From positions 8,874,001 to 8,938,000 of the forward strand of contig CM051030.1 in assembly GCA_027627225.1 (NCBI GenBank): 64,000 nucleotides of DNA, written 5' to 3'. This document shows, one piece after another, positions 23,363 through 33,460 of the stretch. The position numbers and the translations under genes are program-made. The notes beneath the pieces are model-generated. The model was not told the DNA's origin. It was given only the letters and a program-made list of their open reading frames with translations, and searched no databases. Each line of letters starts with the position of its first letter. The stretch's first letter is position 1. Source of the stretch: Congeria kusceri (lineage: Eukaryota > Mollusca > Bivalvia > Myida > Dreissenidae).

Positions 23363-23759
23363 CTTATACAAATAGTTTACGTTAGTGGCAATCTTATCCT
23401 TGCTTCATCATACTCGTACACACATCTGCTATTGCATTGATTGCCATGACAAAACAACAAACAGAGGCCGCGTGCATGTGCACTATAAGTGGAGTACAGG
23501 TTAAAGGGACCTACAGACCACTGAATAGCAAACTGACAATTTCCAAATTTTTTGTCACAGATACCAAAACAAATGTACACTTTATGTAAATAATCGAAAT
23601 AATACTCCAGACACAGAAAGAGATTGGAAATAATGTGTCATTGATAAGTAAAAGTAAATTAAAGTTTTTAAAATTATATTTAGCGTTTGTAACGATTTTT
23701 GTCGATATGAACAATACTGTTACACATACATGGTGTGATATACTGTAGCTTAAAAATAC

Positions 23760-24507
23760 ACTATAATACAAGTATGTGCGGCTGGCCTGGAGGTTAGAGC
23801 GCCAGACGTACTATAATACAACTATGTCCGGCTGGCCTGGAGGTTGGAGCGCCAGACGTACTATAATACAAGTATGTCCGGCTGGCCTGGAGGTTGGAGC
23901 GCCAGACGTTCTATAATACAAGTATGTCTGGCTGGCCTGGCGAATGGAGCGCCAGACGTACTATCATACAAGTATGTCCGGCTGGCCTGGAGGTGGGAGA
24001 GAAAAAACGTACTATTATACAAGTATATGTGAGTGGCCTGGAGGTTGGAGCGCCAGACGTACTACAATACAAGTATCTCCGGCGGGCCTGGAGGTTGGAG
24101 CGCCAGAGGTACTATCATACAAATATGTCCGGCTGGCCTGGAGGTTAGAGCTCCAGACGTACTATAATACAACTATGTCCGGCTGGCCTGGAGGTTGGAG
24201 CGCCAGACGTACTATAATACAAGTATGTCCGGCTGGCCTGGAGGATGGAGCGCCAGACGTACTATAATACAAGTATGTCCGGCTGGCCTGGAGGTTGGAG
24301 CGCCAGACGTACTACAATACAAGTATGTCCGACTGGCCTGGAGGATGGAGCGCCAGAGGTACTATAATACAAGTATGTCCGGCTGGCCTGGAGGTTAAAG
24401 CGCCAGACGTACAATATACAAGTATCTCCGGCCGGCCTGGAGGTTGGAGCGCCAGACGTACTATAATACAAGTATGTCCGGCTGGCCTGGAGGTTGGAGC
24501 GCCTGAC
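23760..24507 (+). repeat. 50-bp minisatellite, 15 units (M1)
   Basis: Head-to-tail 50-bp units of the form GTCCGGCTGGCCTGGAGGTT, GGAGCGCCAGACGTACTATA, then ATACAAGTAT. The first 30 bp of each unit match the 5' half of the tRNA-like sequence that ends the array, so the array looks like an amplified tRNA 5' half plus a 20-bp linker. A few units are variant (GGGAGAGAAAAAACG near 23,995). Open frames on both strands across it are by-products of the 50-bp period and not genes. Confidence 0.95.
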
Positions 24508-24549
24508 TTTTTGATCCGGAGGTCGTAGGTTTGAGTTCTGGCGGAGGCA
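24476..24549 (+). repeat. tRNA-like (SINE-head) sequence ending the minisatellite, M1
   Basis: The final unit does not return to GCCAGACGTAC but continues GCCTGACTTTTTGATCCGGA then GGTCGTAGGTTTGAGTTCTG. This has the layout of a tRNA: an A-box-like TGGCCTGGAGG, an anticodon-like loop of T residues, and a B-box (GGTTTGAGTTC here, one change from the better form in M3-M5). Stem pairing is weak, so it is a tRNA-derived SINE head rather than a working tRNA. Confidence 0.6.
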
Positions 24550-24672
24550 AATTTGTAACTTTTTGAACAGTTTTCTTTAAAAAAAAAATAGTTTTGGTTA
24601 TTCCAGATGCTTCAAAATAGTATTTTGTAATTAAAACATTTAATGACATTTTTCATATCCGAAAATATGTGG

Positions 24673-24980
24673 ATAATAATAATAATAATAATAATAATAA
24701 TCACGTTATTTTACAAAGGTGACATATAAGACATAGTATTGTCATGAGAAAAACATACCTTATTTTCAAACACATTCAAACATTCAAACAAATTCACATT
24801 TAACATATAATTACAAAACAAGCAGACAGTAAATTTAATAATTATAATAATAATGATAATGGCAATAAAAATAATAATTGTAATAATAATTTTCTCAATA
24901 AAAAAAACAATTACAAAGCATCGACAGACAGCAATAGAAAATAGAAATTATGCACAATGCATTGATACACTCATAAAAAA
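24673..24980 (-). mobile_element. 3' remnant of CR1-like LINE, M1
   Basis: On the minus strand this ends with AAAATAA..GTG-type sequence followed by an (ATT)n tail (plus-strand AATAAT run at 24,673-24,700). It contains a second AAT-rich stretch near 24,840-24,890 and stops at CATTGATACACTCATAAAAA. The same sequence in M5 continues into the full LINE, so this is a copy cut at its 5' side. Confidence 0.65.
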
Positions 24981-25752
24981 GAATGCTATATTCATTCACG
25001 TAACGAAATAACTATCTTGTTTAGCCTACATTTATATAAGCGGTACGCTCTATAAATAGCCATTGTGAAATGTTCCATTAATAAATCTCATTCATAGAGT
25101 TGTCGTTCCATGTAGCCCGTTGATTCTAGCGAGTTCATCACATTCCAGAAACAGTAGTGTCATTCTAAAAATAGCCCGCATAGCTAGCAGCTGTTGTATA
25201 GCTGTGTTAATATACTCGTACATGCATCAATAATAGCGTTCAGAGAATCATAAACCTAAAAATTTCAATAAATGGGAAATTTATATTTATAAACTTACTG
25301 TTCATTTGAATTAAAATTGTGGTTACGTTTTATTAACGATTATTTATAATTGCGTCTTTCTATCAACTTCTCCAGTAGATGTTATTTAATCTGTAAAAAG
25401 ATGCTACATTTTCTATAGATAAAATGTCATGAAAGAAGATTCGGAATACGTCGAATTGTTATTCGCGTAGCATGAATACACAATTTGCAATACTAATTAT
25501 ACACATGAACCCTTGATATATCATAGATCTACTTATATAATTTAAAATCGTCATAGTCTAATGAATTTTCGCTGAATGTTCCCTGACTATTGCTTTTTAT
25601 TGGGATACACAGTATAAATGCTTATTTGACTTCAAATAGTTTTTATATTAGATAACTAACATGAATGGTATACAATACCGGTACTATAAATAACCATATA
25701 GACACGTCTGATACATAATAATCTTAATTCATTCCCGAAATTATTTTCCTAC
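24981..25752. other. Module spacer between LINE remnant and next module
   Basis: AT-rich unique-looking module sequence, repeated at 40,443-41,214, 45,944-46,716 and 51,221-51,993. I see no exon, RNA gene or transposon signature. It is absent to the left of M1, where the fold-back junction replaces it. Confidence 0.5.
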
Positions 25753-26369
25753 ATTGTTAGTTTATTAAATTGGCTTGACAAATTCAGATAACAATGATGT
25801 TAACCTAAATTATTTTGGTTATTATATGGTCATGTAGGTGACTTCATGCAATTTGATTCTATTTATTAGTTGTAATACACAGTTTTAATATTATTGTATT
25901 TTCAATATATTTGAAAAACATTCTACAAAATACGCCATAACGGGTCTTAAGTGCACATTGTACTGATTTATTTGGACGAGTCGATAAGATCCATAGGACG
26001 CTATGATATTGAACAGTGCACTAACATTTTCAATAACTACTAGTACGAATGTTGTAACAGTTATTGAATTTTATTCTTGCTTTCTAATATTCAAAACTGT
26101 AGACAGATTTACATTTAGAAACGATCTCAATAACTCTTTCCAATAGTTTCTGTTTAATTTAAACTTGCTATTAACTTTAAATACAGTGAGTTGTGTCCAA
26201 TGTTACGCAACAGCGAACAACTGAAGTGCCTTCAGCGCTTTGATTTTTCAAACGATTATGGCCTTATCTTTCCAACAATGTATGGTGATATATTGGGAAG
26301 CATTTTGGTCATAGTGGAAAATGAGATCAAACTTTGAATATTTTATATGTAACAAGGAAGGAATTTATT

Positions 26370-26567
26370 TGCGCATGCGTTACCATAAGAAATACAAAAC
26401 ACAACATGTAGCCTACTTTTCAATGATTTTTTCTGCGCATGCGCATTCTCGCGAGTCACGTGATCTATTCAAATCCACGTGATTTCAAAATGGCCGCCAC
26501 AGGCGGTAGTCGAAAGAAAACTCAAAATTGTTCTATCATGAAGAAAACTCTTCTACATCATTATTAA
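26370..26567 (+). promoter_or_regulatory. Promoter-like motif cluster and 25-codon ORF, M2
   Basis: Same arrangement as in M1: NRF1-type palindromes, a TCTCGCGAGTCACGTGATC block (the CGCGAG form is better preserved than in M1), an E-box, then the ATG at 26,490 and TAA at 26,565-26,567. The small frame is unbroken. Confidence 0.35.
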
Positions 26568-27036
26568 CCTACTTGTACCACAAATGCAAAATTTCAGGTC
26601 GATCCGCTAAGTAGAAATGCCCCCAAAAAGCATTTGAGAATGACACATGATAAGCCATCTGGCTTGCGCTTCAGTACTTGGATTGTATGGGGAGCGTGAA
26701 CTAAAATTCGCAACTAAATCACATAAACCAGTCAAGATACCAGTTCATTTAGTCTTATTTTATTGCAATGGACAGTAATAAGGTATAAAACGTGTAATAG
26801 TTGCGTATAACATTATTCGTTGTGCTGTGAGCAGCAAAAAGGCCAGTTTCTGTACTTTTTTTCATTGTTTTTACCCGAAAAACAGGTTTCGCTTTAAAAA
26901 TCGTAGAAAACGTGTCAGTTATGATATTATTCACATTTATTCCCGTGAAAAGTAATAAACGCAATAGAATAACACATTTTCATGGGGATTTTATGTATAA
27001 GTGGACCCTAAAGGGCCGGTCCCTGGTTTTCTTAAA

Positions 27037-27511
27037 GGTTAGATACCAGTAATTGCAATTCCCATAGGGTCCCATTATAAAACGTCAAATTTTCCAAGCA
27101 TTTTTCTATTATTATCTTTATTTTAGATTTTGCAAGCCTGGTATCAATTTAAAGATCAATCTGTCCTCTTCCAAAATTTTAAATAAAAAAGATATGTCAT
27201 GTTACTTCTAAGAAAATACATCTCACCTACATGCAGGCACCGGTACAAAACAAGGTTTCGGCAATCATATTTCGACAAAAGCCCCATACCACAGTAAACC
27301 CCCGACCCCAAAAGTTCACCTTTCAAGTTAGCCACCAATGAAATGCACCAAAATGTTGCAGACACGCAAAGGATATTAGAAATAACCACAAAAGGCATGT
27401 CTGAGATTCCTAAATGGCTTTTATGCCAGAACAGAAGAGGAACTCTTTAGTAATAGGCACTACTTTTGAATGGACCACGGAGTGATACACATGATTTACT
27501 GGTATCTAACC
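27037..27511. repeat. Segment bounded by a 16-bp inverted repeat, M2
   Basis: GGTTAGATACCAGTAA (27,037-27,052) recurs inverted as TTACTGGTATCTAACC (27,496-27,511), enclosing most of the 3' region downstream of methyltransferase exon B. The same pair is in M3, M4 and M5; in M1 the right arm is deleted. It may be a short inverted-repeat element or chance. Confidence 0.4.
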
Positions 27512-27592
27512 TAAATGAGAATGAATACAAATACAATGTACTAAAATTCACAGCTAGACGGTAAATCTTGATTATGTTCGTGAAACGTTATT

Positions 27593-28463
27593 TCAGCACA
27601 CTTGGTACTTCCATAGAATGCCATCCTTATCCAAGAAAAAACCAGGGAATATTTTGCGCTCCAGTTTCCGCCATTTTCCCTCGGTTTCTAGCCGGTCCAT
27701 AAGGGGCTCGAGGCGTCTCTGTACTCGTCCACGGTCTCTAAGTGCTGGGCTCGAGTGACGATCGCGGTGCAACCTCCTGGAATACAAAAGGGAGTTATTT
27801 TGCTTATGATTCCATGAAATGAAGGCAATATCACAAAGGGGTGAAAGCACTAAAACCTAAGAAACGCTCACTTGAAATGTCCTACCCCCAGGAACTGCAA
27901 ATGTTGCTTTCAAAATTAACATATTCCTCTTGTTTTAATCATCTGCAAAAAAAGAAATATATTATACCCAGTAGTTTACTGATTATCACACCAGAATCCT
28001 CTTCAAACAGTAAGTGAGTTCTCATTTATAAATCGTACTACTCTCTAAACCTGTTTCATCTCACAACTTTTGTTCTTTCTACACTGTTCTCCTCTCTAAG
28101 CCGGAATACCCTCGATACAATAGTCCGTACAATTCTCTAAACCATACGCATCACTTAACCGGAATTGTCTCTAACCAAGACTCCTCTCAAATCCGTTATT
28201 ATCTCAAGCCGCCCATTTAACACGGTCTCGAGAATGTTCAGTTCAGATAGGTTTTACGGTATAAACGGTATATGGTGACGGCAGTACCTGGCAATGTGAT
28301 TAGAGTGCACGATCTTCTTAATGCTTCTTTTAGCGAATTTTAGTTTGAGGTTTTCATCAGACTGCAGTACCTGGTTTAACGACTCGATTCATCTCGTGCA
28401 ACGCGCAGCACAGAATGTGGCCTTCTCCCAACCCTGCGCTTATTGTCAGCAAGTCGTAAGTGT
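27593..28463 (-). pseudogene. METTL27-like methyltransferase last two exons, M2 (frameshifted)
   Basis: Exon A is 28,371-28,463 and exon B is 27,593-27,776, both minus strand. Splicing joins CCA-G to GA-GGT (Pro-Gly-Gly), giving the classic VVKPGGCTAIVTRAQ run. Exon B then reads HLETVDEY and, past the frameshift, RLEPLMDRLETEGKWRKLER and FFLDKDGILWKYQVC to TGA. One base is missing in the block corresponding to GAGGCGGTCTCTG near 27,715 (here GAGGCG-TCTCTG), shifting the frame in the middle of exon B. Upstream exons encoding the SAM-binding motif I are absent from the module. A minus-strand AATAAA lies at 27,117-27,122, about 470 nt past the stop. Confidence 0.65.
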
Positions 28464-29341
28464 CTGTAAGCACGAGAAACATCAGAAAAATAACAAAATT
28501 AACATCGTCATTAATAACAATAACTATAAGAACACCATCATAATTGTCAACAAACAAGAACAACATCATTAACAACAGTAACAACAAAGGTAACAATGTA
28601 AACCATCACAATCAACTACAACATTATAATTTATTGAATCCGGTATTTATTGCTTTCTGGGTTACAAAGACGCAGGTTTCTCTCAGTATATTCACTTTCT
28701 TCTTGTAATAATTTAACGTGTGCGCATACGATTTTGCAATATATATAAATAAATTAAACTGCATAAATAACAATGACCAAATACATTTTTTGTCATGTAT
28801 TGCTAGGTAAAATACGAGAAACGGTAAGAAAAACTCTTGCTGTAAAACGCACAACTGCTAGTTTAATCACAAAGTAGTTGTTAATGTTAATAAAGCTTCC
28901 GGTGTAAACAGTACACAACAAAATGTAGAAACTATTTTTAAAATAGCGTATGCAATCAGTGCGATTTAGAGTGTGAAAAGTGTGAAAATTGTGAATATAA
29001 TGGACTATACTTCATTGAAAATGTACGTATGAAAATATATGAAACAAAATAAGTATTTTGATGAACAGTTTGTTTTCAAAGCTAAATACGCCGGGTGGGG
29101 TATTTTTTTTTTTTTGAGCGGGCTTTTGAGCGGGTCTGAGCGGGTTTGAAAGTACCGTTCATCCGTCACGCTCTACGTGACAAATCAGTCGTCACGCTTG
29201 AAGAAGCAATACTTGTAAAATTACCAGTGTAAGCAAAGTGGTATAGCAAACTAGTATAACTAGTATAAGCTGCAACATTTACCGTAATTTATAAGCCCCT
29301 ATTTCACGCCTTAAAAGGCGCTCGGGCTCGGGCCAGTGAAA

Positions 29342-30427
29342 ATGAATACAGGTAAGCGAGCACTTTCGTCTACAGCAAGCGAAGCTTCTGCAAACACAAG
29401 TTTGCTAGAAACGTCAGTGTTCGAAAAAAGTGAAACTACAACCAAAAGTAACTCTCAACCCAAAAACATTAAAAATAAATCAAAACCAGATCCCAAAAAA
29501 CCAGATCCCAAAAAACAGAAAACAATGACAACTTTTGTCGCCAATGTGCCAAACGAAAATCGCGACACAACTGGAATATTAATATCAATTGAAATTGAAA
29601 AACGCCTTGATGAAATAAATAATAAATTATCCCAAGTGCTTACCAAAGAAGACTCCACATTTATAAAAGAAATTATAAAAGAAACTGTGGAACAGTTAAA
29701 AGAAAAGCTCCTGGGGAACGTCATTCGCCGCATCGAAATCCTCGAAAGTGACGTTTTTGAACACAAATGTGCAATTGACTTACTTAAAAAAGAAAGTGCA
29801 ACCAAAAGCAAACAAATCGAAGACCTAAAATCACAAAATGAAACTTTAGAACGTGAGAAATCCAGTGAATCTATAAACCACGACGAGTTTGCAAACAACA
29901 CCGAGCAGTATAGCAGACGAAATAACCTTAGAATAGCCGGTGTTCCAGAGGACCAGGACCGTCAATCCTCGGTGTCGGTGTCAAACAAAATCGTCACGCT
30001 TGTGAATGCACATCTGGGAATCTCACTTGAGCCTAGTGATATAGACATAGCCCACAGGCTAGGAAAATTCAAACCAAACACAAATCGGCCTGTTATAGTG
30101 AGATTCGTCAGACGACAAACTAAGATTGACATTCTGCGCAAAGCGAAGCTTTTCAAAGGGTCTGGCATCTTTGTGAACGAGGACCTTACGAAACTCAATG
30201 CAGAGGTGCTGGCGTCCTTACGCCTGAAGCAGCCTAGCGCCGTTGAAAAGTCATGGTCTTTTGAAGGGAAAATATTCGCGTTGTTCAAAGGTAACCAACA
30301 TGCTACGCAAATAAAACACTCAGAGTTCAAAAACTGGTTAGAAAAGCCGTGGCCGAAAAAATCTTATTCCGAGTGTGTAGAGAACCCCGCTAGTGCAAAA
30401 AACAGAGTATCACCACGCAAGTCATAA
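29342..30427 (+). CDS. LINE ORF1 protein (coiled coil + RRM), copy 2
   Basis: Same 361-codon frame as 13,880-14,965 with two visible substitutions, both Met to Ile (KNMKNK to KNIKNK; GSGMFV to GSGIFV). Open throughout; domain order unchanged. Confidence 0.88.
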   Translation: MNTGKRALSSTASEASANTSLLETSVFEKSETTTKSNSQPKNIKNKSKPDPKKPDPKKQKTMTTFVANVPNENRDTTGILISIEIEKRLDEINNKLSQVLTKEDSTFIKEIIKETVEQLKEKLLGNVIRRIEILESDVFEHKCAIDLLKKESATKSKQIEDLKSQNETLEREKSSESINHDEFANNTEQYSRRNNLRIAGVPEDQDRQSSVSVSNKIVTLVNAHLGISLEPSDIDIAHRLGKFKPNTNRPVIVRFVRRQTKIDILRKAKLFKGSGIFVNEDLTKLNAEVLASLRLKQPSAVEKSWSFEGKIFALFKGNQHATQIKHSEFKNWLEKPWPKKSYSECVENPASAKNRVSPRKS

Positions 30428-33400
30428 ATAGTTTGAAGGAAGTGTTTATCGAAGAACATTTATTCCCATTACACTTATGTAGCAACTGCTTCATCGTGTG
30501 CTGTATATCAAGAGTTGTGCTTAATTTACTGCTGTCTAAATTAACATCTTTTTTTAGCAAAAATAATATATATTGAACAACAAAGTAAAAGTAACACGAG
30601 TAATGGTTAAATAAAACACTGTCTCTTCGTGTCAATTATAGTAAATTATTAGGCTACGCACATGCATTAAAGCTGTTCGTATAACATAGTTACGTCCCTT
30701 GTTAACAAAAATGTCATGATTCATAATGTAAACACGGTATACATATATAATGCAAAATTGAAGATAACTTTTCTTTTGTTTATGTATATGCCTGTGTATG
30801 TTTTATGTACTTGAATACGCACATAAATTAAACAATCCAATTTTATTTTAGCACTTAGGATATATACTGATACTTTCTACCACGCATGTAACAAACATTT
30901 ATTGCTAACACTTTATAAGTACTATTTTTTCTGTTTTGTTTGTTTTATGTTCAGAAGTACATGTATTTTTCTGTGTGTATATAAACCTACATATAATAAT
31001 GTTATATGCATGGTAGTGGTAAGATTTTATATTCCTACATTATCTAATGCCCGTTACACGAATCCAGAGTAACTGCTTAATTAAGACTAATCAACATATT
31101 TGAAAAAGTATATGCATATGACTATGTAATTCGGGATGACTTTATTCTAAAATATCAAGTTTGTGTTTTTGTACATGCTGAAAAAAAAATCTGGTTATTG
31201 TCGATTTTAATTCAATACCTCGACAGTCAGTGTAACCCCTTACTTAATAATTTATGCACTTAGATACCTTCAATGCCAAGGGTTCTATTATATCAGATAA
31301 TGTGAAAATAAACTATGTCTTGAAGGTATTAAAAGTGGTGAACCTAAGATCATCTGGGAGATTTCATTTAGCACTTTTAACCTGACCTTTCTTTCTTTAT
31401 ATTTCAAAATTCCTGCTTCATTTTCGCTTTCATATGAAGCTTTTTTAAGGTGTTAAGTGAAAAATAGATGTTTAATACAATTACACTGTCTGATTCAATA
31501 TCCTTGTATATCAAGAGTTGTGCTTAATTTACTGCTGTCTAAATTAACATCTTTTTTTAGCAAAAATAATATATATTGAACAACAAAGTAAAAGTAACAC
31601 GAGTAATGGTTAAATAAAACACTGTCTCTTCGTGTCAATTATAGTAAATTATTAGGCTACGCACATGCATTAAAGCTGTTCGTATAACATAGTTACGTCC
31701 CTTGTTAACAAAAATGTCATGATTTATAATGTAAACACGGTATACATGTATAATGCAAAATTGAAGATAACTTTTCTTTTGTAGAATGATTTTGCCATAC
31801 AGAGTTTTGCTTTGTTTTACTATGAGGTTTGCTTTCATTCTTCCGTTCGTTAAGTTGGCTCTGACATTCTAGAAAAGCTCAGTAGAAATAAAACTAACCA
31901 TCTCTTTTATTTTTCACAATTCATCATGTCAAAGCCTCAAAAACATATATCTTTACTTCAGTTAAGATAAATTTGATCATACCTTAATTGTGCAAAATAT
32001 GCTAAACCAAAATAAATTTAACACTCATAAATGTTTCCTGATATATCTCTACAATGAATATAATGGGTATAAAATTATGAATTATTCTATCAATACCCAA
32101 GGTATATTGGGAATACAATTATCAGAAAAAATAAAACTTAAAGACTAAATACATTTTAAGTGTGCTTGTATAAACTGCCTTTTAGTTCATAACATGCTTC
32201 GTGTTCTCGAATATAATTTACTATCCTTTATTATGAATATTATCTATAGTGCTAACTTTCTGTTCATGTTTATGCTTGTGTTTTTGTGTCATGTTGTGAG
32301 AACTTGAATATGCACATAAATTAAATAATCTGATTTTCATGTTTGCAGTTTAAATTTATATTCACACATTCTATAATGCATGTAAATGGCATTATTTTTA
32401 ATACTCTATTATGATTTTTTTTCTCAGATAAGAATAATCTTATTGGCAAACTTTCTGTTTAAGTATATGCCTGTGTATGCTTTATGTACTTGAATACGCA
32501 CATAAATTAAACAATCCAATTTTATTTTAGCGCTTAGGATATATACTGATACTTTCTACCACGCATGTAACAAACATTTATTGCTAACACTTTATAAGTA
32601 CTATTTTTCTGTTTTGTTTGTTTTATGTTCAGAAGTACATGTATTTTTCTGTGTGTATATAAACCTACATACACAAATATTAGAAATAGTAACATGCTTG
32701 TCGAATGTATGTTTATATAATAAGATTTAGGCTACAAATTAATTGATTAATTACAAAAATATTAAAAATAGTAAAATGCTTGTCGAATGTTTAATCTCTT
32801 CTGTATGTTTATATAATAAGATTTAGGCTACAAATTAAAACTTATTAAGGTGTTTATATACTTATATTAATGCAACAAAATTATCACTGCTATACTTTTT
32901 ATGCTTCTAATTAAACTCTTTCAGTAGAAAGCTTAAATTATGATGCTTCTAACCACCTCTATAAATAGCATGAGTACTTTTATTACATAAGTCAAAACTA
33001 AAATAGATGTTGTCATTTCTGCCTTAGTGTTTTTGACCAAAATGAAACTCTTTAGTATTCTTTTTAGTATAGTGACATGCTTATCAAACTTATGTCTGTC
33101 CTGCGTGTATCTGTTATGCAACATAATCAAAACTACTTAGCGGCTTCTGATAAACAACTGCTGTTTATATTAACTTGTGCAAAGCTTAAAACTACATGCA
33201 TGGTACCAGTTTTATCAATTTTATTTAAGTTAACTGATTTGCATATGCTATTTTATCTTTTGTTATGTTTAGCCAAGCTGCCACAACATATATTGTTATG
33301 TCTTCCTTTTTTCTATGCCAATGTATTTATTTTGTCTTCTCACCTTTCTCAAATCTACAGGTCTTGCGTACACGTGTCACTTCGTCGTGTAACCCTACTT

Positions 33401-33460
33401 TTTGTAATATAGAGCATATACTATACATGTTAACTCATTTATGTATGATTGTTATTTTAA

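Larger units (their letters stand above)
10946..25752. repeat. Tandem array module M1
   Basis: First of five direct repeats, placed by the landmark TTGGCTTGACAAATTCAG. It carries the promoter-like cluster, methyltransferase exon A only, the L1/Tx1 LINE, the 80-bp-TIR element, 15 minisatellite units and the CR1-LINE 3' remnant. Relative to M2 it lacks about 642 bp (equivalent to 27,144-27,785), which removes the terminal methyltransferase exon. M1 left of about 12,803 is diverged from M2; to the right it is nearly identical. Confidence 0.9.
12803..28264. repeat. 15,462-bp duplicated unit, copy 1
   Basis: All landmarks from here recur exactly 15,462 bp downstream (for example the LINE ORF1 starts at 13,880 and 29,342). 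I noticed only single-base differences and no indels between the copies. Left of 12,803 the pair diverges clearly (differences at 12,796/28,258 and 12,802/28,264, and more beyond). The unit begins inside M1, just before methyltransferase exon A. Confidence 0.85.

Noticed and set aside
23760..24507. CRISPR-like array
   Set aside because: Units are contiguous 50-bp repeats with no unique spacers, in an animal genome.
23760..24530. Many overlapping open frames on both strands across the 50-bp repeats, here and in the other four modules
   Set aside because: They are by-products of a repeat with few stops: the unit length is not a multiple of three, so all frames cycle through the same peptides. 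They have no start context or family resemblance.
24476..24549. Functional tRNA gene
   Set aside because: The B-box is reasonable but acceptor and anticodon stems pair poorly, there is no Pol III terminator at the right place, and the copy sits at the end of a minisatellite; a SINE-head relic fits better.
27156..27398. 80-codon minus-strand frame conserved in M2-M5
   Set aside because: It lies downstream of the methyltransferase stop in what looks like its 3' untranslated region. Conservation is explained by the recent common origin of the modules, and length differs through indels in M4 and M5.
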